From positions 134,714 through 198,713 of the forward strand of contig KB910522.1 in assembly GCA_000383115.1 (NCBI GenBank): a stretch of 64,000 nucleotides of DNA. The letters are read 5' to 3'. Every line of letters starts with the position of its first letter. The first letter of the stretch is position 1. This document shows, in pieces, positions 40,686 through 49,066 of the stretch. The position numbers and the translations under genes were made by a program. The notes beneath the pieces were generated by a model. It was not told the DNA's origin. It saw only the letters and a list, made by a program, of their open reading frames with translations, and did not search any database. The DNA is from an alpha proteobacterium SCGC AAA015-N04 (lineage in GTDB: Bacteria > Pseudomonadota > Alphaproteobacteria > Puniceispirillales > Marisalimonadaceae).

Positions 40686-41180
40686 ATGGTTTCACCTAAG
40701 TATGTATTAAAGTTCTTATATTTATTTACTTTTATTTTGCTATCTTCACAAAGTTTTTCTGAAACAATTACTTTTAAAGGTTTAGTTTTATCAGATTTTT
40801 GGATAAAAAAAGTAATTGCTAATAATAATATAACTGTAGGTTATATTAAAATTGAAAATAAAAATGAGAAGAATGAACGTTTGATTTCTGTGGTATCAGA
40901 TTTTTCAAAAAGGATAGAAATTCATGATATGTATATTAAAAACAACGTAATGATAATGAAACATTTAGAACAAGGAGTGTTAATTAAATCTAAATCACAA
41001 TTAGATTTTAAACCTGGAAGCCTTCATATTATGTTTATTGATTTAACAAAGTCTCTAAAAAAAACAAAATTACAAAAAGTTAAATTTAATTTTAAAAATG
41101 CAGGGTCAATAGTTGTTAATATGCCGATTATGGATAAAAGAAAAAAATCAAATGAGAAGAAAAAACACCATCATCATTAA
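40686..41180 (+). CDS. Periplasmic copper chaperone, PCu(A)C family
   Basis: 164 residues: signal peptide to about residue 25 (ends near SQSFSE), then the PCu(A)C domain with copper ligands His80 and Met82 (EIHDMYI), Met91, and His114/Met116 (SLHIMFID). These fit the family metal motif. The C-terminus is basic and ends in four histidines, an extra metal-binding tail seen in some members. Such proteins carry Cu(I) to the CuA site of subunit II, so it likely serves the oxidase at 8.4-13.5 kb. A lone gene, divergent from pgi. Confidence 0.92.
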   Translation: MVSPKYVLKFLYLFTFILLSSQSFSETITFKGLVLSDFWIKKVIANNNITVGYIKIENKNEKNERLISVVSDFSKRIEIHDMYIKNNVMIMKHLEQGVLIKSKSQLDFKPGSLHIMFIDLTKSLKKTKLQKVKFNFKNAGSIVVNMPIMDKRKKSNEKKKHHHH

Positions 41181-41270
41181 CATTTATTATTTCACAATTT
41201 TATTTCTTTTAAAATAACTTTTAAGAAAATTTTTCTAATTATCAGTACTTATAAAAAAATAAAAAAAAAT

Positions 41271-41335
41271 ATTTCCTTTTTTATTTCCTTTTAGAGAATT
41301 TCATTCTAAATGCTTAACTTTTTAATGAGGAATAT
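41271..41335 (+). promoter_or_regulatory. Possible SAM-II/SAM-V-like riboswitch leader of the metY remnant
   Basis: The leader has a hairpin AGAAT-TTC-ATTCT (41295-41307) followed directly by AAATGCTTAAC and a Shine-Dalgarno sequence GAGGAA (41327-41332). Two TTCCT copies upstream (41273-41277 and 41285-41289) are complementary to AGGAA and could mask it. metY genes of SAR11-like bacteria are known to carry SAM-V riboswitches, whose compact pseudoknots occlude the ribosome site. The match to that class is from memory and imperfect, so this is only a candidate. Confidence 0.3.
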
Positions 41336-41339
41336 ATAA

Positions 41340-41794
41340 ATGAGTAATTCTATAAATCCAGAAACCCTTAGTCTTCATGCCGGATGGAGAGCAGATGAAA
41401 CAACAGGTTCAGTTGCGGTGCCAATTCATCAAACCACAAATCAGTGGATCATGTAATTTACCCTGAGTTACAAACAGGAATTTCTAAAGAAAACGCCGTT
41501 AAGTATTTAAATAAAGGATTTGGAGGTCTAGTTGGATTTGAATTGAAAGGTGGTGCAGAAGCAGGTAAAAAGTTTATAGATAACTTAAAATTATTTTACC
41601 ACGTGGCAAACATTGGTGACTTAAGAAGCCTTGCCATACATCCAGCAACTACAACACATAGTCAATTATCATCTGAAGATAAATTAAAATCTGGTGTATC
41701 AGATTCATATGTAAGATTATCAGTTGGTATTGAACATGTAGATGATATTTTAGACGACTTAGCTGAGGCCTTAGAAAAATCTCAAGAAAAGTAA
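41340..41794 (+). pseudogene. metY: Internally deleted O-acetylhomoserine sulfhydrylase (metY remnant)
   Basis: An ATG at 41340 with a good ribosome site opens a 38-codon frame, SINPETLSLHAGWRADETTG then SVAVPIHQTTNQ, which is the N-terminus of MetY-type PLP enzymes, and stops at 41454-41456. From about 41444, in another frame, about 116 codons encode the C-terminal MetY end (FELKGGAEAGKKFIDNLKLF, LAIHPATTTHSQLSSE, VRLSVGIEHVDDILDDL). About 280 middle residues including the PLP lysine are missing and the frame changes at the join. No functional enzyme can result. It is either a real deletion pseudogene or an assembly join. Confidence 0.85.
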
Positions 41795-41904
41795 AACACG
41801 CTTTAATTGATGAAATTCTATTTATTATTATTTTAATAATCTTGGCTAAATTTTATAAATATTGTAAATAATGATGAATTATTAAATATTTGTAGAGCAA
41901 TAAA

Positions 41905-42909
41905 TTGATATTTGAGGAAAAGTTTTCTGTAGCTCCAATGATGGAATGGACAGATAGGCATTGTCGATATTTTCATAGACTCTTATCTGGTTCAGCAGTT
42001 TTATATACTGAAATGATTTCTGCTGATGCCTTAATTTTTGGGCCACGACACAAATTGTTAGCATTTAATAATGAAGAATTGCCATGTGTTCTTCAATTAG
42101 GTGGTAATGATCCTAAGAAATTATCTTTAGCAGCTAAGTTTGGTCAAAGTTATGGATACTCAAAAATAAATTTAAATATTGGATGTCCTTCAAATCGAGT
42201 CCAGAATGGATCATTTGGAGCATGCCTTATGAAAACACCTAAAATTGTCTCAGAATGTGTGAGGGCGATGCAAGATGTTAGTCAATTACCTATTACAATT
42301 AAATGTAGGATTGGTGTTGATGATATGGATGAAGTAAAAGGTTTAGATAACTTTATTGATCAAGTGTCCGCTGAAGGAGTAAAGTTATTCGCTATTCATG
42401 CTAGAAAAGCTCTGTTGAATGGATTAAGTCCAAAGCAAAATAGAGAAATCCCTCCCTTAGATTATTCTAGGGTTGGAGCATTAAAAAAAAGAAGGCCAGA
42501 TTTAAAAATTATTATTAATGGTGGAATTAAGTCAATACAAGAGGGCCAAAAATTAGTTAAACAATATTTACTTGATGGTTTTATGATTGGAAGAGAAGCA
42601 TATAAAAATCCATATATTTTGTCCTCTGTAGATAAAATAGTCCTAAATCAAAATGAAAAAATTAAGACTAGATACCAAATAGCCATGAAAATGGCTGACT
42701 ATATTGATGAATTTGTGAAAAATGATGAAGGTAATGTTCACTCTGTAATTAGACATATTTTAGGTTTGTATAACTCTTTACCAGGTGCTAAAGAGTGGAG
42801 ACGTGAATTAAGCGAAAATTCAAGATTTTCAAAAAATGGTGATTTGTTAAGATTTGCAACAGACAATATAGAAGAGTTTATTCACAGTAAGAGTTTAATT
42901 TTAGCGTAG
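41905..42909 (+). CDS. dusA: tRNA-dihydrouridine synthase A
   Basis: 334 residues, FMN-dependent TIM-barrel enzyme. VAPMMEWTDRHCRYFHR at the start and NIGCPSNRVQNGSFGACLM (with the catalytic Cys) identify DusA rather than DusB/C. It reduces uridines 20/20a in the tRNA D-loop. The start is TTG at 41905; the family N-terminus leaves no room for a later start. It is followed nine bases later by a YciB-like gene. Confidence 0.95.
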   Translation: MIFEEKFSVAPMMEWTDRHCRYFHRLLSGSAVLYTEMISADALIFGPRHKLLAFNNEELPCVLQLGGNDPKKLSLAAKFGQSYGYSKINLNIGCPSNRVQNGSFGACLMKTPKIVSECVRAMQDVSQLPITIKCRIGVDDMDEVKGLDNFIDQVSAEGVKLFAIHARKALLNGLSPKQNREIPPLDYSRVGALKKRRPDLKIIINGGIKSIQEGQKLVKQYLLDGFMIGREAYKNPYILSSVDKIVLNQNEKIKTRYQIAMKMADYIDEFVKNDEGNVHSVIRHILGLYNSLPGAKEWRRELSENSRFSKNGDLLRFATDNIEEFIHSKSLILA

Positions 42910-42918
42910 GAGAGTTCA

Positions 42919-43476
42919 TTGCAAGAAGTAAACAAAAAAGAGGGTTATAGATCCATTTTAGAGATGGGTCCGCTATTATTGTTCTTTGGTGTTAATTATT
43001 TTTACGGCATAATGGCTGGTACAGCAGTTTTGGTTATAAGTACATTATTATCTCTGATACTATCTTGGTATTGGTTTAAAAACATACCAATGATGGCTGC
43101 TGCAGGATGTGTTGCTGTTGTTTTTTTTGGTGGATTAACAATATTTTTTGATGATGAATTTTTTATTAAAATCAAACCAACCATAGTCTCTATAATAATT
43201 GCAGGAGTTTTAGCTTCAGGTAAAATTCTAGGTAAGAACCCACTAGCTGCTATCATGAAATCTGCAGTTTCGTTAAAAGAAGAGGGCTGGGATAAATTAA
43301 CATGGTTATGGGTTGGTATGTTTATAGTAATGGCTATTGCTAATGAAATAGCTTGGCGTAATTTAACTACTGATCAATGGGTATCTTTCAAAGCTTTTGG
43401 TATTCCAATTTTATCCCTTGGGTTTGGATTACTATCTTTGCCAATAATGCAAAAATACCAAATCAAAAAAGATTAA
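42919..43476 (+). CDS. Septation protein A / inner membrane protein YciB family
   Basis: 185 residues with five or so hydrophobic helices. LEMGPLLLFFGVNYFYGIMA, a GGLTIFFDDEFFIKIKPT segment and NEIAWRNLTTDQWVSFK are hallmarks of YciB/IspZ. The family is linked to cell envelope and septum integrity; an old name as isopentenyl-related IspZ persists. The start is TTG at 42919 with GGAGAG just upstream. It ends one base from the convergent ccmI stop. Confidence 0.93.
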   Translation: MQEVNKKEGYRSILEMGPLLLFFGVNYFYGIMAGTAVLVISTLLSLILSWYWFKNIPMMAAAGCVAVVFFGGLTIFFDDEFFIKIKPTIVSIIIAGVLASGKILGKNPLAAIMKSAVSLKEEGWDKLTWLWVGMFIVMAIANEIAWRNLTTDQWVSFKAFGIPILSLGFGLLSLPIMQKYQIKKD

Positions 43477-43477
43477 A

Positions 43478-44695
43478 TTAATCCTGAAGTAATTTAATAT
43501 TTTTATTTATTTCTTTTGACATTAAAGAATCCTTGGGTAGTTGTTTTAGTAATAAATCCCAATAAGTAATAGCTTTTTTCTTTTCTCCTTTATTGTAAGC
43601 AGCAAAGCCATTAAAAAACAAACCATCTACATTATTTGGTTCTAAAACTAAAATATCATTTATAAGTTTGTTTGTTTCTTTTGAAAAAACAGGCTTTTTA
43701 TTCGTGGGTAGCAATTCTCTTAAAAGTGTTTGTTTTAAAATGATGTTTTGTGGATTTAGTTTTATGGCATATCTTATAGCTTTTAATGCTTTTTCATTTT
43801 TTCCTAGAACTTTATAAGATTGATATAACTTAATCCAACCTTCTATATCATTTTTGTCATCTTTAAGCCGATCTGCAAGTTGTTCAACCATTTGATTAAT
43901 TCTTATATTTTGTTCCTTTTCATTCAAATCTATAATTTCTTTTGTTAAATCATTATTTGCTGAAACATTATTCTTTAACTTATTTTCTAGAGCTTTTTTA
44001 GAAATCCCTAAGTTTTTTGCTGCTGTTCTTATATTTTTTTCAAGATTTTTTTTCCAAGTATCATTTTTACTAGTTCGTTTATATAATTTAGTCCAAATTT
44101 CAAATGCTAACATTTCATTACCAATTTGTGTTTGTGCTAATCCGTTTAAATAATTGGCTCCAGGATTTAATGGATCCTCAGATAGAGCTTCTTTAATTAG
44201 TTTTTTTGCCTTCGGTGTGACTTGTCCGTCAGCTTTTTTGATAAGTGCTTGAGCTAGTAGAGATTTGAGATTGGGAGAATTTTTGATAGATAATATTTTT
44301 GTTAAAGATGAGATCTCCACATCGGTTTTATTTAGTCGTGAAGAAGTCTTTGCTAAGTCAAGAAGAATTTCTAGATTTTTGGGATTTTGATCTGATAACA
44401 AAACTAGTTTGTCAAAATTTTCCAAATCACGTTTTACAATTTCTTTTTGTACAATATTTTTTTTTACAAGTTTTTCTTTCGAAGAGTACAATTGGTCCAT
44501 ATTTATAAATGGATTTCCTATTTTATAGTAAATTAGTGAACTTAATAAAAACAAAAATAGAATATTAAGGTACAGTAGGAATATTTTGGATTTAGGTTTA
44601 AAATTTGTAATATTTAAAAAATTTTTATTAGAAAAATTGTAAAAAATATAAATTATTGAAAATAAACTTATAAATAAAATAGCAATAAATAACAT
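43478..44695 (-). CDS. ccmI: Cytochrome c biogenesis protein CcmI (CycH), TPR protein
   Basis: 405 residues: two N-terminal membrane helices around a cytoplasmic loop, then a periplasmic region with tetratricopeptide-like repeats (for example LNPGANYLNGLAQTQIGNEM, GWIKLYQSYKVLGKNEKALK and VDGLFFNGFAAYNKGEKKKA). CcmI holds apocytochrome c for the CcmF/CcmH heme ligation step. It is the last gene of the ccm cluster, 13 bases after ccmH. Confidence 0.92.
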   Translation of the reverse strand: MLFIAILFISLFSIIYIFYNFSNKNFLNITNFKPKSKIFLLYLNILFLFLLSSLIYYKIGNPFINMDQLYSSKEKLVKKNIVQKEIVKRDLENFDKLVLLSDQNPKNLEILLDLAKTSSRLNKTDVEISSLTKILSIKNSPNLKSLLAQALIKKADGQVTPKAKKLIKEALSEDPLNPGANYLNGLAQTQIGNEMLAFEIWTKLYKRTSKNDTWKKNLEKNIRTAAKNLGISKKALENKLKNNVSANNDLTKEIIDLNEKEQNIRINQMVEQLADRLKDDKNDIEGWIKLYQSYKVLGKNEKALKAIRYAIKLNPQNIILKQTLLRELLPTNKKPVFSKETNKLINDILVLEPNNVDGLFFNGFAAYNKGEKKKAITYWDLLLKQLPKDSLMSKEINKNIKLLQD

Positions 44696-44708
44696 TATCT
44701 ATTCTCTT

Positions 44709-45107
44709 TTATTTTTGGTTAGATTTTATGATTTTAAAAATCAATATTGAGCCAAATATTAAAATAATGAATGGTAAAAACCACAATAAGATAGTATTTA
44801 AATTTAAAGGTGGTTTTAACAAGATATAATCTCCATATCTTTCTCTCAAATATCCATAAATTTCTTCGTTACTAACACCATCTATAAGCTTTTCTCTTAT
44901 TAAAATCTTTAAATCTTTTGCTAATTCAGAATTAGACTCGTCTATACTTTGATTTTGACAAACAAGGCATCTGATGTTTTGAGAAATCTCCCTTGTTCTA
45001 TTGTTTATATTTATTTCATCATTTATAGATTTAGCAAAGACCTGAGGTTCATTATTAAAAAAAAATAAAAAAGAAAATATTATAATTATTTTACATTTTC
45101 TAGTCAT
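44709..45107 (-). CDS. ccmH: Cytochrome c maturation protein CcmH
   Basis: 132 residues: signal peptide, a small three-helix periplasmic domain with the redox pair in NIRCLVCQNQSIDES, and a C-terminal membrane helix (LLWFLPFIILIFGSILIF). It reduces apocytochrome CxxCH thiols before heme attachment. The RERYGDYILLKPP segment is diagnostic. It overlaps the end of ccmG by eight bases. Confidence 0.96.
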   Translation of the reverse strand: MTRKCKIIIIFSFLFFFNNEPQVFAKSINDEININNRTREISQNIRCLVCQNQSIDESNSELAKDLKILIREKLIDGVSNEEIYGYLRERYGDYILLKPPLNLNTILLWFLPFIILIFGSILIFKIIKSNQK

Positions 45108-45669
45108 TCTTACTACTCTCTAAGAACGGCAAAACTTCGTTTTTAAAAATGCTGTATAGAAGTGGGCCAGCATGACGATAAATTATTTCACCTTTCTTAT
45201 TAATTAGAAAAGTTTCTGGTACTCCGTAAACTCCCCATTCGATAGCTATTTTACCAGATTTATCAATTCCTGTTTCTTTATAAGGATTACCAAAATTATC
45301 CAAAAATTTTTTTGTATCTAGATATTTATCTTTATATGCTATTCCAATAACTGGTAGAATTTTACTTAATTCATCAATAATTGGTGCTTCTACTCTACAG
45401 GGAGCACACCATGATGCAAAAAAATTAACGGCAAAAATTTGGTCATGGTATTTTGCAAAATTTAAATTTTCTAAATTATTAATTTTTTCAATGAAGTTTT
45501 CTTTAGGAATTAATGTTTCAGGAATGTTTTTCCCAATTAATTGAGAAGCTAAAGATCTTTCAATTCTTTTGTCGACTTTTAATTGATATAAAACTATACC
45601 CGAAGACAATATTATAAAAAAAAATACTGTTAGAGGTAAAACGTTTAAAATTTTCAAATTATATTTCAT
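45100..45669 (-). CDS. ccmG: Thiol-disulfide protein CcmG (DsbE)
   Basis: 189 residues: one N-terminal membrane anchor, then a thioredoxin fold with WCAPC in FFASWCAPCRVEAP, the acidic-insert region and YGVPETFLINKKG containing the cis-Pro. It passes reductant to CcmH or apocytochrome; the DsbD-like protein at 17.5 kb could reduce it. Nine bases separate it from ccmF. Confidence 0.96.
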   Translation of the reverse strand: MKYNLKILNVLPLTVFFFIILSSGIVLYQLKVDKRIERSLASQLIGKNIPETLIPKENFIEKINNLENLNFAKYHDQIFAVNFFASWCAPCRVEAPIIDELSKILPVIGIAYKDKYLDTKKFLDNFGNPYKETGIDKSGKIAIEWGVYGVPETFLINKKGEIIYRHAGPLLYSIFKNEVLPFLESSKND

Positions 45670-45678
45670 AATATTTTA

Positions 45679-47619
45679 TTAAATATTTCTAAATCTTGAT
45701 GATTTTTGTGTGACAGATAAGATGCCTCCGACTGCCATAAAAAAAGCACCAGCCCATATCCAAGATACTAATGGGTTTGAATATATTCTTAAAGACCAAC
45801 CTGTTTTGTTGTCTCCTTCACCTAGAACTAAATATGTATCTCCCCAAAAATCTGATAAGATTGCGGCTTCTGTTGTCTGGCTTTTTTCATTAGTATAGAA
45901 ACGTTTTTCTGGTCTTAGTTTACTAATAAATTTCTTATTTTCGTAAAGAGTAAAGGTTGCCATTAGTGAGTTGTAATTAGGTCCATCTATATTTTCAATT
46001 TTATCAAACTTTAGTGATTTTGTTCCAATATTTATTATATCGCCAACTTTTTTTATTACATTATACTCACTTTTATAAAATTGTTCTCCAGTAACTCCTG
46101 CAAGAAAAATTGCGACTCCAATATGTGCTACATGTATTCCTAAATTAATTTTTGACATAAAGAAAAATAATTGTTTTATGTTTTGCAATTTAACCTTAGC
46201 CTCTCGAATTTTTGAAATTAAATCGGTAATAACTCCTGTGAAAAGCCAAATTGAAAGAGAGCCAGATATTAATGCAAAAATTGATTTTTCTTCAATTAAG
46301 TATAATAATGTTCCTCCTAAGAAAGTTACTGCGGATAGAAATATTATTTTTTTTATAAAATTTTTATCTGTGTATTTTTTCCAATTTAAGAATGGTGCGA
46401 TAGCCATCAAAAACACAACTGGTGCCATAATTGGAGCAAAAGTAGCGTTATAGTATGCTGGGCCAATAGATACCTTATTTCCATTTATAGCATCTAAAAA
46501 TAAAGGGTACAGAGTGCCTATTAAAACTGTTAAAGTTGCTGTAGTAAGAAATAAATTATTTACTAAAATTGCACTTTCTTTACTGACTATATCAAAATTA
46601 CCCTTTTCTTCATTAAAAGATGAGCTTTTAATTGTATATAAAATTAGAGGAACACCTATTGATATACCTAAAATTATTAAAATAAAAACTCCTCTCGAAG
46701 GATCGGAAGCAAAAGCATGTACTGAAGTTAATAATCCTGATCTTACGATAAATGTACCTAATAAAGAAAACGAAAAAGCCAGAATTGATAATAAGATTGT
46801 CCAGTTTATAAATATCAGTTTTTTTTCGAGTATTCTTACACAGTGTAGTAAAGCTGTAGCAACTAACCATGGCATAAATGAAGCATTTTCAACTGGATCC
46901 CAAAACCACCAACCACCCCAACCTAATTCGTAATATGCCCACCAACTTCCAAGTGCAATACCAATTGTTAGAGCAGACCAAGCAATTGCAATCCAGGGCC
47001 TCATTTGACGAGCCCAGTTTTTATTAATTTCACCCGTAATAAGTGCCGCTACTGCAAAAGAAAATGAAACTGATAATCCAACATATCCGATATAAAGCAT
47101 TGGAGGATGAAGAGCTAAACCTGGATCTTGTAGTAAAGGATTTAAACCTTTTCCATCTAAAGGTAATTCATCAACTCTTTCAAAAGGGTTAGATGTAAAT
47201 AATATAAAAGCTAAAAAAAGTGATAAAATTACAGTTTGAACTCCAATAATTGAAGACAAATGTTTTGAATTTATTGAATTTTTAAAAGAGACAAAAAAAG
47301 TAAAAGCAGATAAAATTAACACCCACAATAAAAGTGAACCTTCATGATTACCCCATACCCCACTAATTTTATATATCAATGGTTTTAAAGTATGTGAGTT
47401 GTTAGAGACAATTAAAAGAGAAAAGTCAGAAGTAATAAAACTATAAGTTAAAATTAAAAAAGATAAAAAAATAAATAAAAAATTTATAAGAGAACCTTTT
47501 TGAAGAACCCGCACTACATCGATGTTCGTATGTTTCAAATTATAAAGCCAGTAACAGCATTGCATTGTTGAAATGACAAACGTAATTATCACAAGAATAT
47601 GTCCTAATTCAGGTATCAT
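45679..47619 (-). CDS. ccmF: Heme lyase subunit CcmF
   Basis: 646 residues, many membrane helices. The tryptophan-rich heme-handling motif WGGWWFWDPVENASFMPW is intact, as are GVWGNHEGSLLLWVLIL and PPMLYIGYVG. CcmF with CcmH and CcmI ligates heme from CcmE to apocytochrome c. It directly abuts ccmE. Confidence 0.97.
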   Translation of the reverse strand: MIPELGHILVIITFVISTMQCCYWLYNLKHTNIDVVRVLQKGSLINFLFIFLSFLILTYSFITSDFSLLIVSNNSHTLKPLIYKISGVWGNHEGSLLLWVLILSAFTFFVSFKNSINSKHLSSIIGVQTVILSLFLAFILFTSNPFERVDELPLDGKGLNPLLQDPGLALHPPMLYIGYVGLSVSFSFAVAALITGEINKNWARQMRPWIAIAWSALTIGIALGSWWAYYELGWGGWWFWDPVENASFMPWLVATALLHCVRILEKKLIFINWTILLSILAFSFSLLGTFIVRSGLLTSVHAFASDPSRGVFILIILGISIGVPLILYTIKSSSFNEEKGNFDIVSKESAILVNNLFLTTATLTVLIGTLYPLFLDAINGNKVSIGPAYYNATFAPIMAPVVFLMAIAPFLNWKKYTDKNFIKKIIFLSAVTFLGGTLLYLIEEKSIFALISGSLSIWLFTGVITDLISKIREAKVKLQNIKQLFFFMSKINLGIHVAHIGVAIFLAGVTGEQFYKSEYNVIKKVGDIINIGTKSLKFDKIENIDGPNYNSLMATFTLYENKKFISKLRPEKRFYTNEKSQTTEAAILSDFWGDTYLVLGEGDNKTGWSLRIYSNPLVSWIWAGAFFMAVGGILSVTQKSSRFRNI

Positions 47620-48063
47620 TTAATCAGATTCACCTTTCCAAACATTATTTTTTTTTAAAGCGTCAGCAACTTCTGGAGGCATATAATTTTCATCGTGTTT
47701 TGCAAGTACCTCACTAGCAATAAAATTATTATTTTTAAAGATACCTTCTGCGACAATACCTTGACCCTCTCTGAACAAATCAGGAAGAGATCCATCAAAT
47801 ACAACCTTAACTTCTTCTTTTCTATCAGTAATTATAAATATAGTTTTTTTACCTTCTTTTTTTATTGAGCTTTCAAGAACCAAACCGCCAATTCTCATTT
47901 TATTTTGAATGTTTTGAGCATTTCCAAATTTTTCAATTAAATCATTTGGCGTATAAAAATATACAATATTTTCTTCTAGGGCCATTAATATTAATTTAGT
48001 TGCCAGCCCAAGTGTTAATACAATAATAATTGTAATAAATAGGCGTCTATATTTAGGATTCAT
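47620..48063 (-). CDS. ccmE: Heme chaperone CcmE
   Basis: 147 residues: one N-terminal membrane helix and a beta-barrel OB domain. The heme-binding His is in VLAKHDENYMPPEV (HxxxY motif), with RIGGLVLESS upstream. It carries heme covalently between CcmC and CcmF. It lies between ccmD and ccmF. Confidence 0.97.
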   Translation of the reverse strand: MNPKYRRLFITIIIVLTLGLATKLILMALEENIVYFYTPNDLIEKFGNAQNIQNKMRIGGLVLESSIKKEGKKTIFIITDRKEEVKVVFDGSLPDLFREGQGIVAEGIFKNNNFIASEVLAKHDENYMPPEVADALKKNNVWKGESD

Positions 48064-48092
48064 CTATTTTACATCTATCTATATTTTAATAT

Positions 48093-48251
48093 TTAATTTT
48101 TTGTTTTTGATAATTGTTTGAGTAACTTTTTAGCTTTTTGCAATTGTTTGGTTGAATGAACGAAAAGGAGACCTAAGCTCAATAAAGTTAATACGTAGCT
48201 TGGCCATATATAAATTTCATAACCTTGCATTACCCAAAATAATTCATTCAT
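48093..48251 (-). CDS. ccmD: Heme exporter protein CcmD
   Basis: A 52-codon gene in the gap between ccmC and ccmE. It has a short N-terminus with aromatic residues (YEIYIWPSYV), one membrane helix (LTLLSLGLLFV) and a lysine-rich cytoplasmic tail, the typical CcmD layout. CcmD helps release holo-CcmE from the CcmABC complex. It starts three bases after the ccmC stop. Identification rests on position and topology, since CcmD sequences are poorly conserved. Confidence 0.87.
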   Translation of the reverse strand: MNELFWVMQGYEIYIWPSYVLTLLSLGLLFVHSTKQLQKAKKLLKQLSKTKN

Positions 48252-48254
48252 ATT

Positions 48255-48995
48255 TTAACCTGCTTTTGATATTTCTTCTAAATTTGATTTTAATAATAAT
48301 GCTTCACATTTTTTTTCAATCAATTTAGTTTTTACGTTCAAAATTATCATATATAAAGAGAAAAAACTTAAAGCAAAAATCATAAGGATAAGTGGTAACA
48401 ACATTTTATCATCGATTGACGGACCTCCAATTTTAATAATACTCGCTGGTTGATGAAGAGTATGCCACCAATCAACAGAAAATTTAACAATAGGCAGATT
48501 GATCAGCCCAACTATGGCTAGAACAGACGCTGTTTTAGAACCATCAATTTTTCTTTCAAAAGCATTACTTAGTAATATGTAGCCCAGATAAAAAAAGAAT
48601 AATACTAACATTGATGTTAATCTTGCATCCCATACCCACCATGTCCCCCACATTGGTTTTCCCCAAAGTGAACCAGTGACTAATGTTAAAGCTGAAAATA
48701 GGGCACCAATTGGTGCTATTGAACTTGAAACTAAATCGGCTAAAGGATGTTTCCATACTAAATAAAAAACACATGAAATAGCGAGGCTAAAATATAAAAT
48801 TGATGCTAGCCATGCGGAAGGAACATGAACATACATTATTCTAACAGCATCCCCTTGCTGATAATCTTTTGGGCTATCAAAAAGACTAAAATACAGTCCT
48901 GAGACAAGTGTAATTATGGCTATTAAAAAAATACATGGCTGAATTTTTTCAGTTATTCTATTGAACCTATTTGGATTAGCTAGCCAATCAAACAT
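48255..48995 (-). CDS. ccmC: Heme exporter protein CcmC
   Basis: About 246 residues. The motif WGTWWVWDARLTSMLVL and flanking conserved histidines (MYVHVPSAWLA, WWHTLHQPAS) identify CcmC, which loads heme onto CcmE. The open frame extends to an ATG at 49019, but the ATG at 48995 has a GGA ribosome site at suitable distance and begins FDWLANPNRFNR, like other CcmC N-termini, so it is preferred. Confidence 0.95.
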   Translation of the reverse strand: MFDWLANPNRFNRITEKIQPCIFLIAIITLVSGLYFSLFDSPKDYQQGDAVRIMYVHVPSAWLASILYFSLAISCVFYLVWKHPLADLVSSSIAPIGALFSALTLVTGSLWGKPMWGTWWVWDARLTSMLVLFFFYLGYILLSNAFERKIDGSKTASVLAIVGLINLPIVKFSVDWWHTLHQPASIIKIGGPSIDDKMLLPLILMIFALSFFSLYMIILNVKTKLIEKKCEALLLKSNLEEISKAG

Positions 48996-49066
48996 TAACA
49001 AAATTCCTTTTTTCAACATTTTTTAAGTAATAAAATTCCAACATCTATACTTTTTACCAAAATCAT

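Noticed and set aside
46514-46933. A 139-codon plus-strand frame antisense to ccmF
   Set aside because: It overlaps the conserved WWD region of CcmF, so its length is explained by codon bias of the real gene.
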